A stretch of 64,000 bases of DNA from Lasiodiplodia sp. COLG20 (lineage: Eukaryota; Ascomycota; Dothideomycetes; Botryosphaeriales; Botryosphaeriaceae). Positions 1-11,650 of the stretch are shown here, in pieces (positions within the stretch are counted from its first letter, which is position 1; each line of letters opens with the position of its first letter). The notes under the pieces were generated by a model, which worked only from the letters and a program-made list of their open reading frames with translations, was not told where the DNA came from and searched no databases. The position numbers were made by a program, and so were the translations under genes. Location: positions 496,001-560,000 of the forward strand of contig VNWV01000001.1 of the NCBI GenBank assembly GCA_009801085.1. The letters are read 5' to 3'.

Positions 1-881
1 TCAGCGACTCGACGGGCGTGCTGTTTGGCTAGGCGAAAGTCAGAAGCGCCGGGCACGTGGGGACGAACGTGGGGCGGGACGGACCTGGGTATTTCTCCAG
101 CGGCGAACCAGCGCCGAGGTGGAGACGAACGTCCGGGTGCTCCATGGCCGGCGTCTTCGAAGCGCTCGCTCTGCTGGAGTGGTGGTGCGAGTTGAAGCGG
201 CAGCAGAGGGAGGGGACAGAGAGCTCCAGGCAGCTCAGTGCACGGACCGCAGCCTCGCTGACCGGCGCCGCCTCACCTCTCAGCCTTTCGTTTGCTGCTG
301 GCAGCGGGGCTCTTCCGCACTGCGCCGCACGGTGGGGTGCCAACGCCAGCACACGTTTACGATGCAACTAGCCAGCGCAGCACGGTGTTCTCGAAGGCAG
401 CAAGGGCGAGATTGGCACGCTGGCTCTAGGCGGGCTCGATGCGTGCTTCCCCGGCGTTACGCGCGCGACGCTGGATAGCCAATCGACTAGCGCTAGACCC
501 TGGCCGTTTCATCTGGCGCTACGTCACCACCCGGCGCCCCGTGCTGCCCAAGAATGCTCCTCCCACACTGCCGCCCTCTCTGACTTTCTTGCTTTACCGT
601 TGGTATCGTGCCTTTTCGGGCTACGATGCGCCGCGCTATGCCCTTTGGCGCGGATGGCGAGCCGATTGATTGGTGTAACGGTGCAGAATCGCCATCCTCA
701 CGCTCGTGCCAAGTTGGCTAAAGTTGGTGTTTCCTGCTTTGAGCCCAGCAGCTTGTTCTTGCCTCCGCGAGCTTGCTGCAGCCAGCCTTTATATCTCACA
801 GTCTTGCCCTCTAGTCCAACCACAATTCCCTTGAGAAACCACCCTGTCGCCCTAATCCCCTGCTTGCATTCCTCCGCTACC
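1..881. other. Intergenic, upstream region of thaumatin-like gene
   Basis: No convincing gene is seen. Open frames here are GC-rich and low-complexity with no recognisable domain. The right end is the promoter and leader of the thaumatin-like gene, with a TATA-like tttatat at 788-794 about 90 bases before its ATG. Confidence 0.6.
788..794 (+). promoter_or_regulatory. TATA-like box of thaumatin-like gene
   Basis: The motif tttatat lies 88-94 bases upstream of the ATG at 882, followed by a pyrimidine-rich leader. Placement fits a fungal TATA element. No transcript data support it. Confidence 0.35.
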
Positions 882-2123
882 ATGAGACACTCGACCTCGC
901 ACCGCGCCACCTGTGCGCTCTATCTGTCGCTGCTGGCCTATCTGCCTTCTTCTGCCGCCCTACATCACATGAAGCGCGAGCTGCCTGACCATGTTCGACG
1001 AGCCACCGCTGGGACCAAGCCCCTCGTTGTTACGAACAAGTGCCCGGAAACCATATACCCGGCCTTTATCACCCAGGAAGGCACTGGTCCAGCAAAGACG
1101 GGCTTTGAGCTGAAGACGGGCGCTCAAGTGAACCAGACCGTTTCGGCGAATTGGCAAGGTCGAGTTTGGGGACGCACCAATTGTACCTTTCCTGCCAATG
1201 GACCCACTGCCTGCAGTACCGGCGATTGCAATGGACAGGTGGAATGCACAGTCTCTGTACGACCTCGCAAATGCTGGCCCCCGCCTGTACCACGCTAATG
1301 TACACGAATAGGGCCTAAATCCTGTGACTCTGGCAGAATTCACTTACGATGGCGGTGACGGCCAGACCTACTACGACATCTCGCTCGTCGATGGCTACAA
1401 TCTTCCCATGGGTATTATTATGAACCCTGCTGGAACCGCCGATCTCGAGAGCGTTTCGCAGAACTTGACCAATCCTTCTTGCGAAGGTACGGCCAGCGAG
1501 CTGGCAGACTCAAGTTTCAATCCCTACACCGGCTCATCTCAAACCTTCCTCGGCACCAACAGCTCCACCCCACTGCCTTTCGACACCCAGGTCACCGAGA
1601 GCCAGGCTTCAAGGTGGTGTCCATGGGTTTTGCAGGTGGACCCACCGAGTAAACCCGGAGACGGCGTTTACCCCTACCCGGACGACAACATTCAGCGTCC
1701 CGCATTCAACCCCTGCTATTCGGCTTGCGCAAAGTGGAACAAGCCGTCGGATTGCTGCGTCGGCAAGTACGACTCTCCGAGCACTTGCTCGGCGGGCGAG
1801 TACTCACACGCTGCCAAGAAGGTTTGCCCGGATGCGTACAGCTACGGTAAGTCACGGCCGGTCCCGGGCGGGCGTTAAGGAACCAACACTAACCCAACCT
1901 TGCAGCGTTTGATGATCAAACTTCCACTTTCATCATTCCAGTTGGCGCCGGGTTTGAGGTCGTCTTTTGCCCCGGTGGTCGCTCCACCAACATCTTGGCC
2001 AGCGATCCCAAGTACTCCAACGCGCAGCAGTCGTCTGGACACGTTCCGCACAACAGACACAGAGTCGTGGGTTTGTTGCTCGCGATGACCATGAGCACTA
2101 CTTTCTTCACATGTTTCTTCTAA
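882..2123 (+). CDS. Secreted thaumatin-like (PR-5/osmotin type) protein, possibly GPI-anchored
   Basis: Exons 882-1256, 1312-1846 and 1906-2123 give 375 aa. The start is the ATG just before a signal peptide (MRHSTSHR, then a hydrophobic stretch ending in an Ala-rich cleavage region). The mature part begins LVVTNKCPETIYPAF, the usual thaumatin first strand, followed by cysteine-rich segments (TNCTFPANG, CSTGDCNGQVECTV) and VTLAEFTYDG, then YYDISLVDGYNLPM, the thaumatin signature zone. The last 20 residues are hydrophobic (VVGLLLAMTM...FF) after a polar spacer, which looks like a GPI-attachment signal. Family members bind or hydrolyse beta-glucan or act in wall remodelling; the role here is inferred. 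Intron 1 uses gtacga..aatag and intron 2 gtaagt..tgcag, and both restore the frame. Confidence 0.88.
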
Positions 2124-3048
2124 CCGATGATATGAGCGCAGGTGCGCGTTAGAATCGCCACGGGCCAGAGATTTAGACGTTGCGCGTTCGATCATTTCTT
2201 TCGTAGGCCCGGTGCCTTTGTATAAACAGTTGTTGGTGGATTGGATCATTGAAGAGTCTAGATACCCTGTATTTCCCCGTTAGAACAGTTTTTCAGCGAA
2301 TCCAGGCTGCCTCCCCGGCCTGTCTCACTTCATCCCAACATCGCAACTCTGCATGTCTCGCCGTCGTCCGAACCTAGCGTTTCAGCGGGACCGGCCGGCC
2401 TGAGCCGCGTGGCGTCTCCGGTACCTGCTTACCGCGCATGTTCGTTAATGCCGCTATAAGGCGGGGTCTTTGTAGGGCGGTCTTGTGGACGGTCAGCCCA
2501 GCGACCCCACAACAGCTCGCGAGACTCATCTGCCGATCAAAAGCTTGTGCTTGGTGGCTTCGTCCAGGTGCGTTCCGCATGACCGTTTCCAGGCACGGAG
2601 CAGGCCTGCCGCGCGGTATGTTGGTACAAATGACGGCTCCGCGCTGAGAATTACCCAGCGAAACGCGCGAAGGTCCACTTCGGAGCCGGGCGGTGCTTCT
2701 AAACCCCCGCGCCTCCCGCGGTCGCCATACCGCTTTCGACACGGACGCAACACGGCCAGGAGCTTCGACGCGCCTCCTCAGTGGATAATCCACGGGCGCA
2801 CCGCCGCCTGGCGCTCGAATGCGGCAACCCGCCCTCCGGCGCTCCCTCGTGCCGTGTCCAAATCGACTAGAATGCGACTCAGACGTCTCAGCGCGGCCAT
2901 CATAAGAGAGCTGGAGCTGCCTGCTTGCTGGGAGCGTCCTGCCTTGCACTTCCCAAGGGACGAGCAGCCTGGGTGCAAGCCGACGAAAAGCAAGCAGAAA
3001 ACCTACCATACAATTCTCTCGTTAACCGCTTGAGCTTCTCTACCGCAA
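2124..3048. other. Intergenic
   Basis: 3' flank of the thaumatin-like gene and promoter of the beta-mannosidase gene. The open frames on both strands at 2374-3033 are mutually overlapping, Arg/Pro-rich and without domains. Nothing else is seen. Confidence 0.55.
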
Positions 3049-5923
3049 ATGGCGCCACAGCCTCTTACCGTGCATCAATTGACCGCTGGCTGGTCCTTTA
3101 AGCAGACAGATGCGTCAGATGACGCATGGCTGCCAGTCGCTTCTGTGCCCACGAATGTGCACCTGGATCTGATCGCCAACAACAAGTACGCCTATTTGCC
3201 TGCAGATCGCCTGCGAAGCTGCCGCCCCTCATCATCACTGTGTATACCCGGCTTACCATCCGTCCAACCAGAATCCCGGACCCCTTCCTGGGCTTCAACG
3301 AGATCGATGTCGAATGGGTGGGCGAGAAGCCATGGTCCTACCAGACGATCCTCCCCGATGTCGCCTCCACGCTAAACGGCGGCGCCGCGGCAGTCCTGGC
3401 CTTTGATGGGCTGGACACGTACGCGACGGTCAAGCTCAACGGCGAGACGATCCTCGAGAGCGACAACATGTTCGTGCCGCACCGGGTCGACGTGACGCGG
3501 CGCCTGAAGGCGGGCGTGGACAACACGCTCTCGATCGACTTCAAGCCGGCTCTGGCGGAGGCCAAGAAGGTCAAGGATGCGCACCCGGAGCACAAGTGGG
3601 TGGGGTTCAATGCCGACATGGCGAGGTTGGCAGTGAGGAAGGCGCAGTACCACTTGTAAGCGAGGCCCGAGCCCTTCATCCGTCAACGATTGGACCGACG
3701 ACTTGCGAAAGGATCTCTCTTTGCTGACCTAGGAGCCAGTGGCTGGGACTGGGGCCCGGTGCTTATCACCTGTGGGCCGTGGAAAGCCGTTCGACTCGAG
3801 ACGTACGAGGCCAAAATCGCGGACCTGCGCGTCGACTACACCGTCGAGGCCGGGCTGAAGGCTGTAACTGGTACCATCACCGCTAGCGTCGACGGCCGCG
3901 CCGGCAAGTCTGTGGCCTTCGCAGGACAGCTGGCGGGTAAGGTCGCCTTCAAAGCATCAGCTGAGGTGGACGGCAACGGGCAGGCAAAGGCGGAATTTCG
4001 AATCGACGCAGCCGAGCTTTGGTACCCGCATGGCTACGGCGCTCAGCCTTTATACGACATCTCCGCGACCCTCTCGGCTGACGATGTCCCGCTGCACTCG
4101 CTCCAGCGTCGGGTCGGTTTCCGCAAAGCCGAACTTATCCAGCAGCCTGATGAAATCGGCAAGACGTTCTTCTTCCGCATTAACGATGTCGACGTGTTCT
4201 GCGGCGGCTCCGACTGGATCCCGGCCGATAGCTTCACGCCGCGCATCAGCGAAGAAAAATACCGCAAGTGGCTGAACACAATGGTCGACGGGTATCAGGT
4301 AATGATTCGCGTATGGGGCGGCGGCATCTGGGAGGTGGACGAGTTCTACGACATCTGCGACGAAATAGGCGTCCTGGTGTGGCAAGACTTCATGTTTGGC
4401 TGCGGAAATTACCCTGCCTTCCCGGAGATGCGGGAGTCGATCCGGCAGGAGGCTGTTGCCAACCTGCGCCGAATCCGACACCACGCATCCATCGTGATCT
4501 ATGCGGGCAATAATGAGGATTATCAGGTCCAGGAACAGTTCGGTCTGACGTACGATTACAGCGACAAGGACCCGGAGAGCTGGCTCAAGACGGATTTCCC
4601 CGCGAGATACATCTACGAGAAGGTGCGCATTGTGAAGCCGTCGTCGATCTTAAGTGACCCTTCTAATGCCGTCAAATTTCACAACAGATCCTGCCTGAGG
4701 CTGTGGCTGCGGAGAGCCCGCACGTCCCCTACCACCCCGGATCGCCGTGGGGCGATGGGCTGATCAGCTCCAACACGACAGTCGGCGACATGCATCAGTG
4801 GAATGGTATGGCGGCTGAACTTGGCTAAAAACGGAGTGTTTGCTGACACGCGGTTCCCCAGTCTGGCACGGCACGCAGGAAAAATACCAGATCTTTGACA
4901 CGCTGGGAGGCCGCTTCAACAGCGAGTTCGGCATGGAGGCGTTCCCGCACATCGACACGATCAAGTACTACGTCACCGACAAGACGCAGCTCTACCCGCA
5001 GTCGCACATGATTGACTTCCACAACAAGGCCGACGGGCACGAACGCAGGATAGCGACGTATCTGGTCGAGAATTTCCGCACCGTGACGGACCTCGAGGTG
5101 AGTTTAATTAGCGAAAGCGAGCGGGGCCTTGCATTTTAACGGTGCTGCATAGGGCTTCATTCACCTGACGCAGCTGTCGCAAGCCGAAGCGCTGATGTTC
5201 GGGTACCGGGGGTGGCGGCGGCAATGGGGCCAGAAGCGGTTCTGCGGCGGCGCGCTGGTGTGGCAGCTCAACGACTGCTGGCCGGTGACGTCGTGGTCGA
5301 TAATCGACTACTTCCAGCGCAAGAAGCCAGCGTACTATGCGATGCGCAGGGTTCTCGCGCCGATTGCCGTGGCGGTCAAGCGGGCGCACCACGACTGGAG
5401 CGTGGTGCACGCGCGGCCGGCGAAGACGAGCGAGTGGGAGCTCTGGGTGTCGAGCAGCCGCACGTCAGCAGTGCAAGCAACGGTTGAATTGCGCTTCATC
5501 TCAATCGCGACAGGGTCGGAGATCAGGGAGGCGGTGGTGAAGAAGGACGTCACAATCGTCGCTAACGGCACCACGGACCTGCTTTCCGGCACCATCGATA
5601 ACGTGCGCGAGGAGCCGCACGTTTTGGCGGCCCGCATCTGGGTCGATGGCCAGGTCGTGTCCCGGGATGTTGACTGGCCGCAGCCGCTCAAGTACCTGGA
5701 TTTCGACGATCGTGGCGTCTCGGTCGTGCAGGAGCACGGCGGCAGCAGCATCCGCGTCACTGCCGCCCGCCCGACCAAGGGCCTGGTGTTCGAGGAGCGC
5801 GAGGGCGTTCTCGTCGACGACAGCGCCATCGACATTGTGCCGGGCGACGAGCAGGTGCTGACGGTGCGCGGCTTGGGCGCGCAGGCGGCGCCGCTGCGGT
5901 GGAGGTATCTCGGGCAGCCGTAG
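3049..5923 (+). CDS. mndB: Beta-mannosidase B, glycoside hydrolase family 2
   Basis: Six exons (3049-3185, 3272-3655, 3740-4622, 4688-4805, 4862-5097, 5153-5923) give 842 aa, about the usual length of fungal MndB. It removes terminal beta-1,4-linked mannose from manno-oligosaccharides and N-glycan cores. The N-terminal sugar-binding domain contains FDGLDTYATVKLNG. The TIM-barrel carries IRVWGGGIWE, the acid/base NNE (Glu about 433) and the nucleophile in NSEFGMEAF (Glu about 529). The aromatic substrate segment GALVWQLNDCWP follows in exon 6. There is no signal peptide, as expected for the intracellular MndB clade rather than secreted MndA. All five introns are GT..AG and keep frame. The Zn2Cys6 regulator lies downstream on the same strand; co-regulation is only a possibility. 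Confidence 0.93.
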
Positions 5924-6845
5924 GCAATAGACTCCAACACGGGTCGTGGCGTGCTCATGACCTGACGGCGCTGCAGAATAGCATGCAGGGAGCGGTCACG
6001 ATAGGATGTGGGCTGGTGTGGGCCTGTGCCGGGCGGGAGCGCTGAAGGTGCCAGCAGTTGCGCGATGGGCCGGCTTGGCGGCGGGCGGGTGTTCTTGGAT
6101 GGGCGGAGACGCCGCAGCAGCTCGCAGGCATGGAAGTTTCCAAATTAATTTGCGTCCTACAATTTTTCACGAAACGTCCTCATTTCCCTCTCGTCGGTGA
6201 CGGCAATGCGACCGCGCGCGTGCTGCTGCGGCGGGCGCGTGGCAGCGCGCGCTGGTGTGTTTGGGGGCCAGCGCCGTCCCCGCTGGTGGTGTGCGTCGAC
6301 TGCGAGCAGACCCTCGCTTTGACGTCCGTCCGCCAATCAGCCAGTCGCTGCGCGCGGAGGCCCGGCGCGGCGCGCCAGTTACAGAGCCTCGGGTCGCGCG
6401 CATGCAGCGTCCTGCGACCATGCTGCCAGAGCGCTGCGGGGGACTCCCCTGCCGCCTCTAGAAATCTGGGGTCTTCCCGTCGAGGCTTTCTTTCGACATT
6501 ACGCCAGGCGGGAGCGCAGATCGCCTCAACCACCCACTGCCCTTCTCAGAAAGCTTTATTTGCTCGCACCCCGCCCTCTCACAGCCCCCGGTCCCGCTCC
6601 GACGCCTCTCTTTATCCGATCCTCGCCGCTCCTTTTCTCAGAAAGAGAAGCAAGTTATCCGGCCCGGTCCCCGACTGTGACCTCACTGCCTGCTGCATCA
6701 TTCCTCTTCAGGCCTCCCCACCATTCCCTTTAACATCCAGTGATGCCGACGCTTTCTCCAAGCTAGCTGCAATCCTTCGCTCTCACCATTCGTCGTTTCG
6801 TCAAGGAGTGCGGGTGCCGAGGCACTTGTGCTCTGTTTCTCTGCA
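5924..6845. other. Intergenic, long pyrimidine-rich leader of regulator gene
   Basis: About 0.9 kb between the beta-mannosidase stop and the Zn2Cys6 gene. From about 6450 on it is strongly C/T-rich with many CCTC and CTTTC runs, typical of a filamentous-fungal promoter/5' UTR. The 283-codon open frame across it has no domain and reads as translated UTR. Confidence 0.55.
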
Positions 6846-9444
6846 ATGTTCCACACCTTCCAGAGTGCTGCCGCCATGCCGGGCTCGGCAGACGGCGGAG
6901 ACGGCGTGAAACCCTCCCGCCAGAACTCGCGCCGCATCTCCACCACCAACGCCTGCGTCGAGTGCCGCCGCCGCAAGATCCGCTGCGATGGCACCCAGCC
7001 ATGCGGCCAGTGTATGTGGTACCAGCACCCCGAGCTTTGTAGCTACTCGAAGCCCGCCCAGCGCGTTGTACCCTCACGCAAGTAAGTCCAAAGAAGTCTG
7101 GTCCCACTGTGGTCGCTATCGGGTCGGATAGCCTGACTCACAGGCAATTAGGCTCGTCGAAAAGCTCCAGGGCCAAATCGACCAGCAGAGACTGGTCCTG
7201 GAACGATTGTTTCCCGGAAAGGACCTCGAGGCCCTCAGTTCAACACCACGAGAGGAGCTCCTTAACATGGCCCTCACGCTTCCGGCCCCTTCCGCAACTT
7301 CCCCTGCTGCATCCATTCCTCAGACCGCCTCGGAACCCACACCTGACTCAGACGGACCGGAGAGTCTGGAAGCGGCGCTGGAGGCTGCTCCCGACGAGAA
7401 CCCGGAGTGGGATGAAGCCAGGAAGCATCAGATGAAGATCCAGGGCATCTCCGACGATGTCAACGGCCTGTCGCTGTCGGTAGACCGCCCGTCCTCCTAC
7501 GTCGGCGTCTCGTCCATGACGGCCGCCCTCAAGGTCATCGTGCGGACTGCTCCCATCGCCAAGTCCTACATCAACTACAAGCAGACCGAGACCGCTCTCC
7601 CCAGCCGCAGCGGCACGCCCCCGCCCGAACTTCGAGATGCCAACCCCAACGCCCTCCCCAACGTAGAGACCGGCCTGGATCTCATTGACAACTACTTCGA
7701 ACGAGTCCACCCGTTCTTCCCCATGGTCGAGGAGTCCAAGTTCCGCGCAGCCTATATCCGACAGCAGCGGTGGGACTCGGCATGGCTGGCTCTGCTCAAC
7801 ATGGTGTTCGCACTGGGCTCGTTGGCATCCTCCACGGCGGATAACGAAGCTCATTACATTTTCTTCACACGAGCGCGCAAGCACCTGAGCCTGGAGACAT
7901 TTGGAAGCGGGAACCTCGAGGTCCTTCAAGCACTCGGCATGATGACGGGGTACTACATGCATTACCTGAACCGTCCTAACGAAGCGAGCTGCCTGATGGG
8001 AGCCACGCTGCGAATGGCCACCGGCTTGGGTTTACATAGAGAATACTCCAGCCCTGCTTCGCCCAACCCGAAGGTCAACGGCTTGTCCAAGTTAAAGACG
8101 GATATTCAGATTGCGGAGACCCGCAGACGCACCTGGTGGAGTCTCTTCTGTCTAGATGTTTGGGCATCCACGACTACGAGCAGACCTTCGCTGGGCCGCA
8201 TCAGCTCTGCAGTCACGGTGCTGCCGCCTGGAAAGGTCTTGGAGGATGTAAGTTCACCCTGAGCCCTGATGAGTCAGCTACGCTAACAAATAACGCCGCA
8301 GCCATCATCAAGTCCCGAGAACTTGCAGGACCTGAGAGTACTGCCGTTGATCTACAACATTGAGTTCTGCAAGATTGCTTCGAGGATCCAAGACACACTT
8401 GCCACCTCGCCGCTTCTCAAATACGAAGATCTAGTTCAAATTGACACCGACCTCGTCAACTGGCAGAGCAACCTACCCTCTATCTTGGCAACCAATGAAC
8501 CATGCCCGGAGTCTCTTCGTGTGCCGCGGTCGGTCATGAAGTGGCGGTATGAAAACCTTCGCGTTGTACTGCATAGGCCATTCCTGCTGAGCACTGCGCT
8601 CAAACGTACCCCTTTCGCCAACCTGAGCGCCGAAGAGAAGGTGGCTGTTGGGAAGTGTCGGGTCATTGCCGCCCAGAATATCGAAGACATCAGCAAAGAA
8701 TGCACGCCTGATCTGATTTCGGGCTGGAACGCGGTTTGGTTCTGTTTCCAGGCCTGCATGATCCCGCTGATTAGTTTGTTCGCTGATATCAGCAACCCTG
8801 ACGAGGTCGCCAAGTGGCGCAGTCAAATCGAGATGGCGCTGGCCTTTTTTGACCGGATGGAAAGGTACAGTGTGGCCGCAAAGAAGAGTAGAGAGGCCAT
8901 TGCACGGCTAGCTGAAGCCAGCAAGGTCAATCAAGAACACCTGGAGGAGCAGATGAGACAGCGACAGCAGTTGTGGGAACAACAACGTGCTGCGAGCGCG
9001 CAAGCAGCCGCCAGCAACGAGGGGCAGAACTTCCATCAGTTTGGTGACAACGCTCATTCGCCGTCGCAGCAACAACAGCAGCAGCAGCAACAACAGCAAA
9101 TTCAGGAGCAGCAACAGCAACAGCAACAGCGCAGCCCGAGCAACCAGGGGATGGGCATTAACCCGAATCAGCCGTTCCCGCCGGGGCTGCTCGGCGGGCA
9201 GCAGCCGTTCCCGAACATGAGCGGCATGTCGGGCATCGGCATGGGGGTGTGGCCGCCTGCTGAGATGGGGGGCCAGGGCGGCCCGTCAAGCCTCGGATCG
9301 CTGTCGGGTTTCTGGGACGAGATGATGTGGGACACGTTCCCCGAGATCTCGGAAGATCCGTTCGGCAGCTTCAACGGCGAGTTCGACTTCCCGCCGGCGA
9401 GCCAGGATACAGGTGGGGCACCTTGCTGGCAACTGGGCAACTGA
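6846..9444 (+). CDS. Zn(II)2Cys6 fungal transcription factor with polyglutamine C-terminus
   Basis: Exons 6846-7081, 7152-8247 and 8302-9444 give 824 aa. A Gal4-type cluster sits near the N-terminus: CVECRRRKIRCDG...CGQC...CSYSK, about residues 38-68, followed by a linker and LVEKLQ coiled-coil start in exon 2. The middle domain (residues about 235-560) is a fungal-specific transcription factor domain: GLDLIDNYFERVHPFFPMVE, the histidine/arginine-rich GLGLHREY, then ETRRRTWWSLFCLD. The C-terminus is Gln-rich (9067-9130, CAG/CAA tracts) and then Gly/Pro/Met-rich, a likely activation region. The start at 6846 (MFHTF) is preferred; 6828 and 6876 are in-frame alternatives. It acts in the nucleus. 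Whether it controls the adjacent beta-mannosidase gene cannot be told from sequence, and I do not assign it to a named regulator. Confidence 0.9.
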
Positions 9445-10575
9445 AAATTATCACACACAGAGAATGCTGACGGAAAAGATTAAAGGGGGACCGCTGCTCG
9501 ACCAAGGAGCACGACGGGATTACGGCTTCGCGACGATGTCTATATAATGCTGGGATTTTACTGGCGCTTCCACTTGCCAGCGGGATATCACAAAAATGGG
9601 TGGGAGGATAGGGTTGGTGGAGGGATGGAGTCTTCTTTTCTCTTGGGTCGTGATGCATGTACGAATCACGGTCGTTGTCGTTTGTGTTTCCGTTTGTTGG
9701 CTCGGGCGAGGGGTTGTCGCGCGCGGGTGATCGTCACCAGTTCCCTTCCTGTACCATACATACCCAATTTCGCAATGATAGTCGAGTGCAAAAGAACAGC
9801 TTACCAACTCGGCCGGCACGGCGGAGGTGGGCGGCAACGAGATCACGATCTCCGAGCTAGGGCTGCATTCATGCTCGGCGGCTCGGGGGTTAGGAAGGAG
9901 AGATGCAGCGGATGCTTAGGCGAGCGCAGCCGGAACGTGGTTACTTACGGCTTGCGTCACGGAAGTCGGATGCTACGGGGACCGTCAGGCTGGGCAATTT
10001 CAATCATTGGCCTCCCTTTCCACCTGCTCACCATCGCCTCCCAGGTCTCGCGACGTTGCTGCCTCCTCGCATCCGCTCCTTGTCGCTTTCCAGGCATCCT
10101 TGCCCTCCAATTCCGCGTGCTCCGCGCTCGCCACCTGTCAGCCCTGCGAGCTAAGGCCCAAGGGGGACGTTATCGGCCTTATCGAAGCACCATTTTCCAC
10201 ACCAACGCCGAGAGATAGAGAACGCGCCGACCCAGCAGCATCCTTCGCCCGCGCGACGAACTTCGCTCGCACCCGCCCTGATCCGCCTCCGGTCCGATCC
10301 ACCATTTTCGCGAGACAGAGCCCCTCGCTCCCATCATCCATCGTGCCCACGCTTTTTCACCAGGCTGCAAGCTGAAAGCTGTCATCCGACAAAAAATAAC
10401 ACGCTCGCACAACGCGCGCCGTCCGACCACGAACCCGCACACGATTCAGACACCCGCATCCCCGATTGACGCCGGCCAAAAAGCTCGAGCTCCCGTCCCG
10501 TCGTCGTTCGCCTCTCGCCGACGCAACCTCGCTGCTGCCCCGCGCTCGCGCGACACATAACAACTTTTGTACACA
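9445..10575. other. Intergenic
   Basis: 3' flank of the regulator and promoter/leader of PIS1. From about 10000 to 10575 it is C-rich and CT-rich, consistent with a promoter and long 5' UTR of a constitutive gene. No domain-bearing frame is seen. Confidence 0.55.
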
Positions 10576-11650
10576 ATGTCGTCGACGGAGAAGCCGCTTG
10601 CCAACGGCAACGGCAGCCTGAAGGCTGCCAGCCAGCCGGAAGAAGTGGAAAACATCTTCATGTTCATTCCGAACCAAATTGGTGAGCTCTTCCCATTCCT
10701 CCGACTCCGGCCCCTCCACGAGGAGATTTGAGAGGGACGGATAAGGATTCGTTTGCGCTGACGCGAATGAACAAACAGGCTACTCGCGCATCGTGCTCGC
10801 CGTCGCATCGCTCTACTACATGCCGCTGCACCCGCGGACGTGCTCGCTGCTGTACAGCGTGTCGAGCCTGCTTGACGCGCTGGACGGACTGGCGGCGCGG
10901 CGCTTCAACCAGAGCACCAAGTTCGGCGCGGTGCTGGACATGGTGACGGACCGGTGCACGACAGCCTGCCTGTTGGTCTTTCTGGCGTCGGCGTTCCCGC
11001 GCTGGGCCATCATCTTCCAGGGCTTGATCAGCCTCGACCTGGCCAGCCACTACATGCACATGTACGCGACGCTGAGCATGGGCGGCGCCGGCCAGAGCCA
11101 CAAGAAGGTCGACGAGAGCAGGAGCTGGATCCTCAAGATGTACTACTCGAACAATGTGAGTTGTGGGAATTGAACCTCCCTTTCCCCTCCTTTTGTTGAC
11201 CGGTGTGGGGAAATTGAGAGTTGGAAGGAAAAAAATGGCGCAAGGCTTTGCTAACGAGGGATTGCCAATTCACAGAAAGTCCTCTTCACCTTCTGCGCGC
11301 TGAACGAGCTCTTCTTCATCGCGCTGTACCTGCTGTCGTTCTCGTCGCCGCTCCTCACGCCGTCGCTGCTGCAGAACCCGGAGACGCCGGCCAGCCTGAC
11401 GCCCGGGTCGCCCGCCGCGCCCAAGCCGTCGCTCCTCTTCACCAGCCCGTGGTCCGCCGGCGCCATGGAGATGGCCCGCGCCAACAAGATGGACAGCACC
11501 GTCCCATGGATCCTCGCCGCGGTGTCTTTCCCGGTCATGGCCGGCAAGCAGATCATCAACGTCGTCCAGCTGGTCAAGGCGAGCAAGTGGCTCGCTGAGG
11601 GCGACGTTGCGGAGAGGAGGAGGCAGGGCCTGCCGAAGAAGACGAATTAG
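10576..11650 (+). CDS. PIS1: CDP-diacylglycerol-inositol 3-phosphatidyltransferase (phosphatidylinositol synthase)
   Basis: Exons 10576-10681, 10779-11155 and 11276-11650 give 285 aa. The enzyme makes phosphatidylinositol from CDP-diacylglycerol and myo-inositol in the ER membrane. Exon 2 holds the complete CDP-alcohol phosphotransferase signature DGLAAR(8)G(3)D(3)D, read as LDGLAARRF..KFGAVLDMVTDR (about residues 70-95). Hydrophobic segments flank it (IVLAVASLYYM, CLLVFLASAF, LFFIALYLLSFSS, ILAAVSFPVMAG). HMHMYATL-type and KKVDESRSW motifs typical of PI synthases follow the signature. The loop between the last helices (PETPASLTPGSPAAPKP) is longer than in yeast, explaining the length. Introns are canonical and phase-consistent. 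Essential housekeeping gene. Confidence 0.95.

Noticed and set aside
6058..6909. 283-codon open frame upstream of the regulator
   Set aside because: Overlaps the regulator start in another frame and covers a pyrimidine-rich leader; no domain.
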